From positions 62,001-126,000 of the forward strand of contig NZ_JIAV01000020.1 of NCBI RefSeq assembly GCF_000620645.1: a stretch of 64,000 nucleotides of DNA, in the 5' to 3' direction. Shown here piece after piece: positions 9,519 through 24,996 of this stretch; positions within the stretch are counted from its first letter, which is position 1; each line of letters starts with the position of its first letter. The notes under the pieces are model-generated. The model was not told the DNA's origin. It saw only the letters and a list, made by a program, of their open reading frames with translations, and did no database searches. The position numbers and the translations under genes are program-made. Origin of the DNA: Nocardioides sp. URHA0032. Its GTDB lineage: Bacteria > Actinomycetota > Actinomycetes > Propionibacteriales > Nocardioidaceae.

Positions 9519-9605
9519 GACACGCCCTCCTCCACACGCCCGGCCGCGCTGCTTGACCGGAACGGGATCGGCGTTCATGATCGTCGGCAGCGGATTTGTC
9601 GCCGT

Positions 9606-9634
9606 TTGTGAGGCGCGCCCGCGTGCGGTAGGGT
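9606..9634 (+). promoter_or_regulatory. Predicted rpoB promoter
   Basis: TTGTGA (9606-9611), a 17-bp spacer and TAGGGT (9629-9634) make a good principal-sigma promoter. Transcription would begin near 9641 and leave a leader of about 95 nt before rpoB. It lies in the 262-bp gap after the mce operon, so rpoBC need not depend on read-through. Confidence 0.6.
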
Positions 9635-9734
9635 GAGAACTTGCGTCTGCCCTCAAATGCTCGTCAGCCTGCCCGGTGGCTGATCTTGTGGTGGGTCGAC
9701 GCTGTTCGAAGAGCGAATCGTCGAAGGACACCTC

Positions 9735-13199
<3,465 letters not shown>

Positions 13200-13206
13200 G
13201 TCACGC

Positions 13207-13229
13207 GGGGGCGTCCACGTGACGCCCCC
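13207..13229 (+). other. 9-bp perfect hairpin between rpoB and rpoC
   Basis: GGGGGCGTC (13207-13215) and GACGCCCCC (13221-13229) form a 9-bp stem with a 5-nt loop, 7 bp after the rpoB stop. There is no T-run. It may act as an attenuator or an RNA-processing site that tunes rpoC against rpoB, or simply protect the mRNA end. Confidence 0.55.
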
Positions 13230-13282
13230 GCCCCTCAGTCCTCAGCCACACACAGAATTTCTAACGAAGGACAGCAGCCATC

Positions 13283-17155
<3,873 letters not shown>

Positions 17156-17169
17156 CGTAGGTCCCACCG

Positions 17170-17202
17170 AGGCCCCATCTCCGCTGTGCGGGGGTGGGGC
17201 CT
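17170..17202 (+). terminator. Terminator-like hairpin after rpoC
   Basis: AGGCCCCA (17170-17177) pairs with TGGGGCCT (17195-17202), and an inner CCGC/GCGG stem (17181-17184 with 17188-17191) caps the loop. It starts 14 bp after the rpoC stop. There is no long T-run, as is usual in this kind of genome. Confidence 0.65.
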
Positions 17203-17308
17203 TCGGCATTCTCTGCGCCGCTGTCGCGGCGCGGGGGTCGTTGTCTCCCTCGTCGTCTTGCGGCGTGCTGTGCCGGGCGCCTGCGGGGGTCCTTCGGGCC
17301 CGGCTCGT

Positions 17309-18060
17309 CGCTACCTCGCCGTGTCCTCGCTTCGCTCCGCCACGCCTCGGTTTCACGCTCCTTCGCAGGGCCCGAGGCCCGCCGGCGCCCGGCGTGCGCG
17401 CCCGCTCCTCGGTCGTGCCTCCTTGGTGGGGTTGGGTGTGGTGCTGCCGTCTGCGGCGGTTTCGTCGCCGCCCCCTCGCTACCTCGCCGTGTCCTCGCTT
17501 CGCTCCGCCACGCTTCGGTTCGACGCTCGTTCGGCGGCGCCGACCGCTTCCGACGGCAGGTCGCTTCCCGTGTCCTGGGTGCCCGCTGTGCCGGTCGCCG
17601 GCGGGCTCCTCCCGGTCCGGCTCGTCGCTACCTCGCCGTGTCCTCGCTTCGCTCCGCCACGCCTCGGTCTCACGCTCCTTCGCGGGGCCCGAGGCCCGCC
17701 GGCGCCCGGCGTGCGCGCCCGCTCCTCGGTCGTGCCTCCTTGGTGGGGTTGGGTGTGGTGCTGCCGTCTGCGGCGGTTTTCGTCGCCGCCTCCTCGCTAC
17801 CTCGCCGTGTCCTCGCTTCGCTCCGCCACGCCTCGGTTCGACGCTCGTTCGGCGGCGCCGACCGCCTCCGACGGCAGCCTGGCGCGTCATGTCCGTGGGC
17901 ATGCCTGCGTCCGACTGGCTGCTGGGGGCGCCTGTGGGCCCTTCGGACCCGTCTCGTCGCTACGTCGCCGTGTCCTCGCTTCGCTCCGCCACGCCTCGGT
18001 CTCACGCTCCTTCGCCCGGCCCGAGGCCCGCCGGCGCCTGCCTGCCGGCGGGACCGGCGC
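17309..18060. repeat. Higher-order tandem repeat array downstream of rpoC
   Basis: A 42-bp core (CGCTACCTCGCCGTGTCCTC at its start) recurs five times at 17309, 17477, 17626, 17795 and 17958, each copy differing by at most one or two bases. Spacings are 168, 149, 169 and 163 bp. The flanks alternate: copies 1, 3 and 5 continue with one sequence (A) and copies 2 and 4 with another (B), so a pair A-B of about 317 bp has been duplicated (17309-17625 and 17626-17957), followed by a decayed half copy. All six frames stay open by base composition only. I see no gene between 17203 and 18260. Confidence 0.85.
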
Positions 18061-18260
18061 GCCCGCGGGTTCGCAGGGCCCGAGGCTCTCCGACGCCAGC
18101 GTGCGCGCCTGCTCCACGGTCCTGCCTCGGGTGGTTGTTATGGTGGTTTTGTTCGAGGAACGTGTTGCGCAGTTCGTCTCCGACGGCATCCGCCACTCGA
18201 CGACCACCGTCTCGGGTGCTCGTGCGCGCGTTGCCTGTGGGTGCGACGAAGGGGTGGGGT

Positions 18261-19574
18261 GTGAGCTCGAGGTTCTGGACTGTGCTGCTGACGCTCGCGC
18301 TGGCGGGCTCGCTGCTGGCAGGGCCGGCCGACGCGGGGGCCTCGGCGGCCGCGGGGAAGAAGAAGTGGGCGCCGGCGGCGGGCGGGTTCTTCAACGACCC
18401 GTGGGGCGACATCGACGCGAAGTACCGGATCGAGCGGCAGATCGTGGCGGCGATCCGGCACGCGCACAAGGGGTCCTACATCCGGATCGCGGTGTACTCC
18501 TTCGACCGGACGAACGTCGCGCAGGCGCTGATCGACGCGCACAAGCGGGGCGTACACGTGCAGGTGCTGCACAACGACCACCAGTACACGAAGGCCATGA
18601 AGATGCTGAAGCACGCGCTCGGCACGAACCGTGGCAAGAAGAGCTGGGACTACACCTGCAAGACCGGGTGCCGGAGCGTGCAGGGAGTGCTGCACGACAA
18701 GATCTACCTGTTCGACCACACCGGGTCGGCGCGGGACGTGGTGATGACCGGGTCGGCGAACCTGACGAAGAACGCGACGGCCCACCAGTTCAACGACCTG
18801 CTGATCCAGAAGGGCGTGCCGGACCTGGCCAGGACGATGCTCGAGCTGTTCCGGCACCTGAAGAAGGACAAGACCGACAAGCCGCTCTACTGGCACCGGG
18901 TCATCAACAAGTCCTACCGGCTGTGGGTCATGCCGCACCCGCACACCAACGTGAGGAACGACCCGATCATGGACATCCTGCGGCCGGTCCAGTGCCGGGG
19001 CGTGGGCCGCGGCGTCGGCATCAACGGACGCACCAAGATCCGCGTCTCGATGCACGCGTGGAACGGCGACCGCGGCGTCTACATCGCGCGGCGGCTGCGC
19101 CACCTGTACGCCCAGGGCTGCAACGTGAAGGTGATGTGGGCGCTCGCGGGGTCCGGCATGAAGAAGGTGATCGGCATGGACACCAGGCGCGGGAAGGTGC
19201 GCCGGCACGCCAATGGCTACAACACCGACTGCGACCCGGAGCACACGGTCGACATGTACAGCCACCAGAAGTACATGACGATCTCGGGCCACTACGGCAA
19301 GGACCGCACGGCGTCCCTGGTGTTCACCGGGTCGAGCAACTGGACGCACTCCGGGATCAGTGGCGACGAGCTGATCCTGCGGGCCAGCGGGCCGAACCTG
19401 GTGAATAGCTGGAACCGCAACTTCGACCACATCTGGACCAAGCGGTCCCGGCCGGTGGGCGCCGGCGGCGGCTTCCGTCCGGACCCGCCGGACTGCCAAT
19501 GGCCCACCGGCGCGGAACGGCGCGCGACCGCGCACGGGCTGACCTTCGGCGGTGCACACTGGGAGGACGACTGA
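18261..19574 (+). CDS. Secreted phospholipase D-like protein
   Basis: A 437-residue protein with a signal peptide (about residues 1-28, ending ADAGASA) and two PLD halves. The first HKD motif is complete (His145-x-Lys147, Asp152, then GSANLT); in the second (His335-x-Lys337) the Asp position is Ser342, followed by GSSNWT. The family cuts phosphodiester bonds of phospholipids or nucleic acids, and secretion suggests an extracellular target. GTG 18261 is chosen for the AAGGGG ribosome-binding site 6-7 nt upstream and because it starts at a signal peptide. Earlier in-frame codons run into the repeat array. The substrate is unknown. Confidence 0.8.
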   Translation: MSSRFWTVLLTLALAGSLLAGPADAGASAAAGKKKWAPAAGGFFNDPWGDIDAKYRIERQIVAAIRHAHKGSYIRIAVYSFDRTNVAQALIDAHKRGVHVQVLHNDHQYTKAMKMLKHALGTNRGKKSWDYTCKTGCRSVQGVLHDKIYLFDHTGSARDVVMTGSANLTKNATAHQFNDLLIQKGVPDLARTMLELFRHLKKDKTDKPLYWHRVINKSYRLWVMPHPHTNVRNDPIMDILRPVQCRGVGRGVGINGRTKIRVSMHAWNGDRGVYIARRLRHLYAQGCNVKVMWALAGSGMKKVIGMDTRRGKVRRHANGYNTDCDPEHTVDMYSHQKYMTISGHYGKDRTASLVFTGSSNWTHSGISGDELILRASGPNLVNSWNRNFDHIWTKRSRPVGAGGGFRPDPPDCQWPTGAERRATAHGLTFGGAHWEDD

Positions 19575-19648
19575 CGCAACCGGACGGGCTCCCCGTGCAT
19601 CCCATCGGTGGCGACCCGGTTGGCGGGTCCGGAGAAGGAGCAACACCG

Positions 19649-20152
19649 ATGAGGACGATGTGGGGAGCCGCGCTGGCGGCTGTGGTGCTCGGAGTGACGG
19701 GCGTGCCGGCGGTGGCGACGGGCGCGCAGGGTGTGCCGGAGTGCACGAACGCCGAGCTGGTGGCGTCGTACCACCAGACCGGGGCGGGGATGAGCCACGA
19801 GTACGGACGGATCGTCCTGACGAACCGGTCCGACCACGCCTGCACCGTGCGGGGGTACGGCGGCCTCTCGTACGTCGGGGGCGGCGACGGGACCCAGATC
19901 GGGGCGGCCGCGGACCGGGCGAAGAGCCGGGTGCGCACGGTGGTCGTGCACGCCGGGGGCAAGGTGGTCAGCGCGGTGACCGCGACCGACACCTCGCCGT
20001 TCCCGCGGCACCGGTGCCGGCCGGCGCACGTGGACGGCTTCCGGGTGTACCTGCCCGACGAGACCCGGTCGCAGTACGTCGCGCACCCCACGACGGGCTG
20101 CCGCAACACGCGGGTTCACTTGCTCAGCCACAAGGCTTACCGTCGAGCATGA
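19649..20152 (+). CDS. Secreted DUF4232-type protein
   Basis: A 167-residue exported protein with a signal peptide (about residues 1-25, ending VATGAQG) and a domain with the hallmarks of actinobacterial DUF4232 proteins: an early Cys (VPECTNAEL), an NRSDHACTVRGYGGLSYV core, and a late Cys (TTGCRNTRVHL). The function of this family is unknown. ATG 19649 has an excellent AAGGAG 8 nt upstream. The stop overlaps the next start (ATGA). Confidence 0.72.
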   Translation: MRTMWGAALAAVVLGVTGVPAVATGAQGVPECTNAELVASYHQTGAGMSHEYGRIVLTNRSDHACTVRGYGGLSYVGGGDGTQIGAAADRAKSRVRTVVVHAGGKVVSAVTATDTSPFPRHRCRPAHVDGFRVYLPDETRSQYVAHPTTGCRNTRVHLLSHKAYRRA

Positions 20153-20364
20153 CCCAAGCGCAGGACCGACCCGACGACGCGGCGACCGACGAGGAGGTCG
20201 AGCAGGAGCGCCAGGAGCGGCTGGGCCCCGAGAACCGGCCCGACGAGGCCGAGGTCGACAACACCGACCGGGAGTTCGACGAGGAGAAGGGGATGTTCAC
20301 CGACTCCGAGGGCTACCAGGAGGCCGAGGAGCGGTTCCCGCCGATGGGGGAGCAGGGAGCCTGA
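20149..20364 (+). CDS. Small acidic hydrophilic protein, unknown
   Basis: A 71-residue protein, about one third Asp and Glu, with no membrane segment or cysteine; it is probably largely disordered. Its start overlaps the stop of the DUF4232 gene (ATGA). A TACCGT hexamer (20138-20143) lies 5 nt before the ATG and could drive a leaderless transcript. I do not recognise a family. Confidence 0.55.
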   Translation: MTQAQDRPDDAATDEEVEQERQERLGPENRPDEAEVDNTDREFDEEKGMFTDSEGYQEAEERFPPMGEQGA

Positions 20365-20401
20365 TTCCCGTCGCCGGCCCGTCGCCTGAGACAATCGACG
20401 G

Positions 20402-21667
20402 GTGAGCACTCCCGCGCGGACCGACGTCCTGGTCGTCGGCGCCGGCCCCGCCGGGTCGGCGGCCGCGGCGTGGGCGGCGCGCTCGGGCGCGGACGTGGTG
20501 CTCGCGGACGCGGCGTCGTTCCCGCGTGACAAGACGTGCGGCGACGGCCTCACGCCCCGGGCGATCGGCGAGCTCCAGCGACTCGGTCTCGAGGACTGGC
20601 TGCGGGCGCACACGGTCAACCGGGGGCTGCGTGCGCACGGCTTCGGGCAGACCCTGCTGCTGCCCTGGCCCGGCCCTGGAGAGGCAGGTACCGGGCTGCC
20701 GGACTGGGGCTCCGCGGTGGCTCGCACCGAGCTCGACGACCACCTGCGCACCACCGCCATCAAGTCCGGCGCGACCGCGATCGACGGGCACCGCGCCGTC
20801 GACGTCCGGCGCGACGGCGACCGCGTCTCCGCGGTCGTGTTCCGCACGGCGGACGGCCCGGTCGAGATCGGCTGCCGCCGGCTGGTCGTGGCGGACGGCG
20901 TCCGCAGCCCGCTCGGCAAGGTGCTCGGCCGCGAGTGGCACCGCGAGACCGTGTACGGCGTGGCCGGCCGGTCCTACGTGGCGTCCGCGATGTCCGACGA
21001 CCCGTGGATCAGCTCGCACCTGGAGCTGCGCGGTCCGGACGGCCAACAGGGAAAGGGCAGGGTCCTGTCCGGCTACGGCTGGATCTTCCCGCTCGGCACC
21101 GGCGAGGTGAACATCGGCGTCGGCACGCTGGCCACCGCGAAGCGCCCGGCCGACGTCGCGATCAAGCCGCTGATGGCCTACTACGCCGACGAGCGCCGCG
21201 AGGACTTCCAGCTCAGCGGCGACCTGCGGATGCCGACCTCAGCGCTGCTGCCGATGGGCGGGGCGGTGTCGAACGTCGCGGGCCCCAACTGGGCGCTGAT
21301 CGGCGACGCCGCCGCGTGCGTCAACCCGCTCAACGGCGAGGGCATCGACTACGGGCTCGAGACCGGCCGTCTGCTGGCCGAGGTCCTCGACGGGCACGCC
21401 GACCTCTCGGCGGTGTGGCCGGCGCTGCTGCGCGACCACTACGGCGAGTCGTTCTCGATCGCGCGCCGGCTGGCCGGACTCGTCACGGTCCCGCGCCTGC
21501 TGCCGACGCTCGGACCGGCCGGGATGCGGTCGGACTGGCTGATGACGCTCGCGCTGCGCTGGATGGGCAACCTGGTGACCGACGAGGACCGCGACCGCGC
21601 CGCGCGGATCTGGCGCTGGGCCGGTCGCCGCTCGATCGCCCGCGACCACCGCCCTCCCTTCAGCTGA
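20402..21667 (+). CDS. Geranylgeranyl-reductase-family FAD-dependent oxidoreductase
   Basis: A 421-residue flavoprotein. The N-terminal dinucleotide-binding motif VVGAGPAGSAAAAWAARSG, the family motif DKTCGDGLTPRAI (about residues 44-56) and a distal FAD motif ALIGDAAACVNPLNGEGID (about 298-316) are all present. Members saturate isoprenoid chains such as those of menaquinone or lipids; the exact substrate cannot be fixed here. GTG 20402 has no ribosome-binding site, but GACAAT sits 6 nt upstream, fitting a leaderless start. The stop touches the start of the Nudix gene (TGATG). Confidence 0.85.
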   Translation: MSTPARTDVLVVGAGPAGSAAAAWAARSGADVVLADAASFPRDKTCGDGLTPRAIGELQRLGLEDWLRAHTVNRGLRAHGFGQTLLLPWPGPGEAGTGLPDWGSAVARTELDDHLRTTAIKSGATAIDGHRAVDVRRDGDRVSAVVFRTADGPVEIGCRRLVVADGVRSPLGKVLGREWHRETVYGVAGRSYVASAMSDDPWISSHLELRGPDGQQGKGRVLSGYGWIFPLGTGEVNIGVGTLATAKRPADVAIKPLMAYYADERREDFQLSGDLRMPTSALLPMGGAVSNVAGPNWALIGDAAACVNPLNGEGIDYGLETGRLLAEVLDGHADLSAVWPALLRDHYGESFSIARRLAGLVTVPRLLPTLGPAGMRSDWLMTLALRWMGNLVTDEDRDRAARIWRWAGRRSIARDHRPPFS

Positions 21668-22566
21668 TGGCGGGTCTTCCCCAGCGGCAGCGGGTGGCGG
21701 CGTACGCGGTGATCCTGCGCGACGGCCAGATCCTGCTGAGCCGGCTCTCCGAGGCGGTGACGTCCGACGAGCTCTGGACGCTGCCCGGCGGCGGGCTCGA
21801 CCACGGCGAGGACCCCCGCGACGCGGTGATCCGCGAGGTGCACGAGGAGACCGGCCTCGACGTCATGGTCGGCGAGACCGCGCGGGTCTACTCCGCGCAC
21901 CTGCCGGGGGTGTGGCGCGAGGGACGGCGAGTCGACGCGCACGCGCTGCGGATCGTGTACGACGGCTGGGTGCCGCTCGACGCGCCCGCCCCGCACGTGG
22001 TGGAGGTGGGCGGCTCGACGGTGGAGGCCGGCTGGAAGGCGCTCGCGGACGTGGTCGACGGCACCGTGCCGGTCGCGCCGATGGTGCTCGAGGCGCTGGC
22101 CGACCACCAGCCGTTCCGCCACCAGCGCCTCGGCGCCTACGGGCTGGTCGTCCGGGACGGCTCCGTGCTGCTGGTGCGGATCTCGGGGAAGGGCTTCCAC
22201 ACCGGGTCCTGGACGCTGCCGGGCGGTGGCGTCGACCACGGGGAGTCGCCGCGGACCGCGCTGGTGCGCGAGATGCGCGAGGAGTGCGGCGTCGAGGCGG
22301 CGGTGGGCGAGCTGCTGACCGTGCACGACGAGCACTTCAGCGGCACCGCGCCGAACGGCCGGTTCGAGGACTTCCACGCCGTGGGCCTGGTCTTCGAGGT
22401 GGCGCTCGCGGACCACGTCGAGCCGGTGCTCGCCGAGGCGGACGGGACGACGGACGCCGTCGAGTGGGTCCCCCTCGCCGAGGTCGGTGCGGGCGGCCGA
22501 CCGGTGCTGCCCCTCGTGACCGAGGCGCTCAGGACACCGGCGCCGCGGCCACCTCGCACACGTTGA
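21667..22566 (+). CDS. Tandem Nudix hydrolase (two fused Nudix domains)
   Basis: A 299-residue protein with two complete Nudix domains. The boxes are GGGLDHGEDPRDAVIREVHE followed by ETG (about residues 39-61), and GGGVDHGESPRTALVREMRE followed by ECG (about 187-209). Each keeps the G-x5-E-x7-RE-x2-E-E core that binds metal and diphosphate, so both sites look active. Nudix enzymes hydrolyse nucleoside diphosphates linked to another moiety; the substrate is unknown. The ATG overlaps the previous stop (TGATG). Its last 38 bp overlap the end of the convergent gene on the other strand. Confidence 0.85.
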   Translation: MAGLPQRQRVAAYAVILRDGQILLSRLSEAVTSDELWTLPGGGLDHGEDPRDAVIREVHEETGLDVMVGETARVYSAHLPGVWREGRRVDAHALRIVYDGWVPLDAPAPHVVEVGGSTVEAGWKALADVVDGTVPVAPMVLEALADHQPFRHQRLGAYGLVVRDGSVLLVRISGKGFHTGSWTLPGGGVDHGESPRTALVREMREECGVEAAVGELLTVHDEHFSGTAPNGRFEDFHAVGLVFEVALADHVEPVLAEADGTTDAVEWVPLAEVGAGGRPVLPLVTEALRTPAPRPPRTR

Positions 22567-23542
22567 GCCACGGCTTCACGTCGTTGTTCGTGACCATGTA
22601 GGACGACAGCACCCACAGCTTCTTCACGCCGCCGACCGACCACCAGATCCGCATCATCCCGTTGGTCGGCAGGTCGACGGGCCCGAGCAGACCGGTCACC
22701 GGGTCCCAGGCGAGGTCGGAGTAGTGGTCGACGTGCTCGCCGACCTGCCCCTCGCCGCGGACGTACTCGTAGTCCATGTACGAGTCGGGGTCGTTCGTCT
22801 GCAGCGCGACCGTCTGCTCGCCGTACCTCCCGGTCTCGCAGCGGAGCCGGGCCTCACCGAAGCCGGGGAGCGTGGTGGCGCTGGTGGTCTGCCGGGCGGC
22901 CTCGTCGTCGCCGTGCCAGCTCAACCCGAACTGCTGGTCGGTGTCGGTGTTCAAGGCCAGCGTCATCTTGCAGTACTGGCTGCCCGGGAAGGCGAACCGC
23001 TCCCAGTACCAGGTCAGCTTGAACGACGTCGCGGGCAGCGCCAGCGTGCCGCCGCCGGGCTGGTTGCGACCCGGGCGCTGGCTGATCACGCCGTACGCCG
23101 AGCCCTTCTCGTAGTCCTCGATCGGGGTCCTCTGGTTGAGCCCCTCGTGGGCCTGCGAGCCGGTGCCGCCCTTGCCGTCGTCGGCCGCGGTCGCGTAGGT
23201 GAAGATCCGGACATTCTTGACCGCGACCCGGTCGCTGCCGTCCTTGGTCTCGAACTTCGCCATCCACATCTGGGTCTCGGCGCGGCGGTCGTTCGCGTGC
23301 AGGCGGATCATCGTGTTGTTGGGCTGGCAGACCAGGTCCACCTGGCCGATGCCGGGGACGTCCGCGGTCTTCTGGTACCTCGGCCTCTTCTGGTAGCCCT
23401 GCCACTTCACCACGATCCGGCTCTGCTGCTGGACCGCGCGCTCCTTCGCGGTCCGGCTGCCGGCGTACGTCGGTCCGACGCCCAGGGACGCGAGGACGAG
23501 CGCCAGGGACGCCACCAGCGCGCCGAGGCGGGTACGGCTCAT
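22529..23542 (-). CDS. Secreted protein with internal duplication, unknown (last gene of polysaccharide operon)
   Basis: A 337-residue protein with a signal peptide (about residues 1-28, ending PTYAGS). Two parts share a pattern: PGIGQVDLVCQPNNTMIRLH with AND soon after (about 60-85), and PGFGEARLRCETGRYGEQTV with QTND soon after (about 222-250). The mature protein is rich in aromatic residues and probably all-beta. It starts with an ATGA overlap with the upstream lipoprotein gene and ends inside the convergent Nudix gene. I do not recognise the family; position suggests an exported factor of polysaccharide assembly. Confidence 0.7.
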   Translation of the reverse strand: MSRTRLGALVASLALVLASLGVGPTYAGSRTAKERAVQQQSRIVVKWQGYQKRPRYQKTADVPGIGQVDLVCQPNNTMIRLHANDRRAETQMWMAKFETKDGSDRVAVKNVRIFTYATAADDGKGGTGSQAHEGLNQRTPIEDYEKGSAYGVISQRPGRNQPGGGTLALPATSFKLTWYWERFAFPGSQYCKMTLALNTDTDQQFGLSWHGDDEAARQTTSATTLPGFGEARLRCETGRYGEQTVALQTNDPDSYMDYEYVRGEGQVGEHVDHYSDLAWDPVTGLLGPVDLPTNGMMRIWWSVGGVKKLWVLSSYMVTNNDVKPWLNVCEVAAAPVS

Positions 23543-24996
23543 CGGGCAGGCTTCTCGCTCTGAACGGGCTCTGCGGGCGTGGTCGTGTCGTCGCTCGGCG
23601 CGTACAGCAGCGGCGCCTTCTCGCCCGTCAACCACTGGTCCTCCAGGGTCACGGTCTCGTCCGGCAGCGACACCAGGCGCGCGTCCCGGGCCAGCGACTG
23701 GGCGTTGCGCAGGTAGTGCGTCATGAAGTCCTTGACCTCACCGCGGGCGAGCGACCGGGTGGTCGTCGTGATCAGCAGCTGCCGGGCCAGCGGGTACTCG
23801 CCGCTGGTGATGGTCCGCTGGCTCGGGAAGATGCAGTTCATCCGTCCGTCCGGACGGGTGATCTCGAAGGGCCGCAGCTGGTCCTCGAACAGCTCGTAGT
23901 AGCTGAACCGGAAGTAGGCCACGTGGCCGCGGTAGGCGTTGTAGAGCTGACGGGCGTGGTTGATCCCGCCGTACCGGTTGTCGACCTTGCCGTAGTGGTC
24001 GAGCGCGGCGTTCAGCCGGTCCCGGGCGTGCGAACGGCGCACGAACGCCTTGTCCACGCGTTCCTGGTCCTTCTGCTTGTCCGCCACGCTCCGCTCGTCG
24101 CGGATGCCCTTCGCGCGCTCGGCGAGCGCGGTCTCGAGCTCGGTGCGGGCGGCCTCCATCTCGGTGCGGGCGTCCTGAACCGCCTGGTCGGCCTGGGCGC
24201 GGAGCCGGGCGGCGTCGTCGAACCGCGCCGCCTTGACCTGCATCCACGGCTTGCCGACGACGAACAGGCGGGCCTGCTCGTCGCTGTTCGCGAGGTGGTA
24301 GTCCGAGCGCAGGTCGACCCGTGACGGCTCCGGCGCGTCCAGCACATAGCGGCCGAAGAAGCCGAACCCGCTGTTGTCCGGGTCGGGGCCACCGACGCGG
24401 AGCGGCACGTCGTCGTAGCCGAGCGGCTCCTGGCTCCAGTTCGTGAGCGGCGAGCCGGCGCGGTAGAGGTCGCGCACCTGGTCGACGCCGAGGCAGTCGG
24501 CGCCCACGTCGGTCTCGGACTTGATCGCGATCACGATCGCCTCGGCGGCGACCTGGAACTGGACCACGTCGAGCCCGACGGCCTGGCAGGCCTCCCACTC
24601 GGCGCGGCTGATCGGACGCGCCGAGTCGACCAGGTCGATCTGGCCGGCGCACAGCTCCTGGTAGGCCTGGTCCTCACCGTTGTCGGCGACGTTGACCTGG
24701 ACGGCGTTCGCGGTCGCCTCGTAGGAGTCGACCTCCCGGGCGGTGAGCGAGCCGGTGGTCGTGCCGTCGACGTCCACGACGCCCGACGGGCGCTGCGGCA
24801 GCGCGGCGTACGCCTTGTCGATGTCGCGCAACCGGGCCTGCTCGGCCCGGAAGTCGTCCGCCTGGCCCCGGCTGACCTGGTCGGTCGCCTGGTGGGACGG
24901 GTCCGAGCAGGCGGCCAGCAGCGTCAGCGAGACCGCTGCCGCGACCACACCGGCCAGCAGGCGGGTACGTCGGTCGCTCGTCATCGTGCGCATCAC
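23539..24996 (-). CDS. PstS-like solute-binding lipoprotein with coiled-coil insertion
   Basis: A 485-residue lipoprotein (lipobox LLAAC, Cys about residue 29). Residues 75-215 and 355-445 follow the two halves of a PstS-type binding protein: AGQIDLVDSARPISRAEWEA, then YRAGSPLTNW, and later GEYPLARQLLI. Between them, about residues 235-320 form a charged helical, probably coiled-coil insertion absent from ordinary phosphate-binding proteins. No pst permease genes are nearby. GTG 24996 overlaps the previous stop (GTGA) and has AGGGGG upstream. The operon context suggests it serves polysaccharide or envelope assembly rather than phosphate uptake. Confidence 0.72.
   Translation of the reverse strand: MMRTMTSDRRTRLLAGVVAAAVSLTLLAACSDPSHQATDQVSRGQADDFRAEQARLRDIDKAYAALPQRPSGVVDVDGTTTGSLTAREVDSYEATANAVQVNVADNGEDQAYQELCAGQIDLVDSARPISRAEWEACQAVGLDVVQFQVAAEAIVIAIKSETDVGADCLGVDQVRDLYRAGSPLTNWSQEPLGYDDVPLRVGGPDPDNSGFGFFGRYVLDAPEPSRVDLRSDYHLANSDEQARLFVVGKPWMQVKAARFDDAARLRAQADQAVQDARTEMEAARTELETALAERAKGIRDERSVADKQKDQERVDKAFVRRSHARDRLNAALDHYGKVDNRYGGINHARQLYNAYRGHVAYFRFSYYELFEDQLRPFEITRPDGRMNCIFPSQRTITSGEYPLARQLLITTTTRSLARGEVKDFMTHYLRNAQSLARDARLVSLPDETVTLEDQWLTGEKAPLLYAPSDDTTTPAEPVQSEKPAR

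Noticed and set aside
17309..18000. Repeat array as a possible CRISPR
   Set aside because: Spacings of about 150-170 bp, spacers that are themselves repeated, and no cas genes in the window.
17186..19408. Long + strand frames through the repeat array
   Set aside because: All frames are open because of composition; the products are Arg/Ser/Ala/Pro repeats with no domain, and the real PLD gene begins at 18261 with its own ribosome-binding site.
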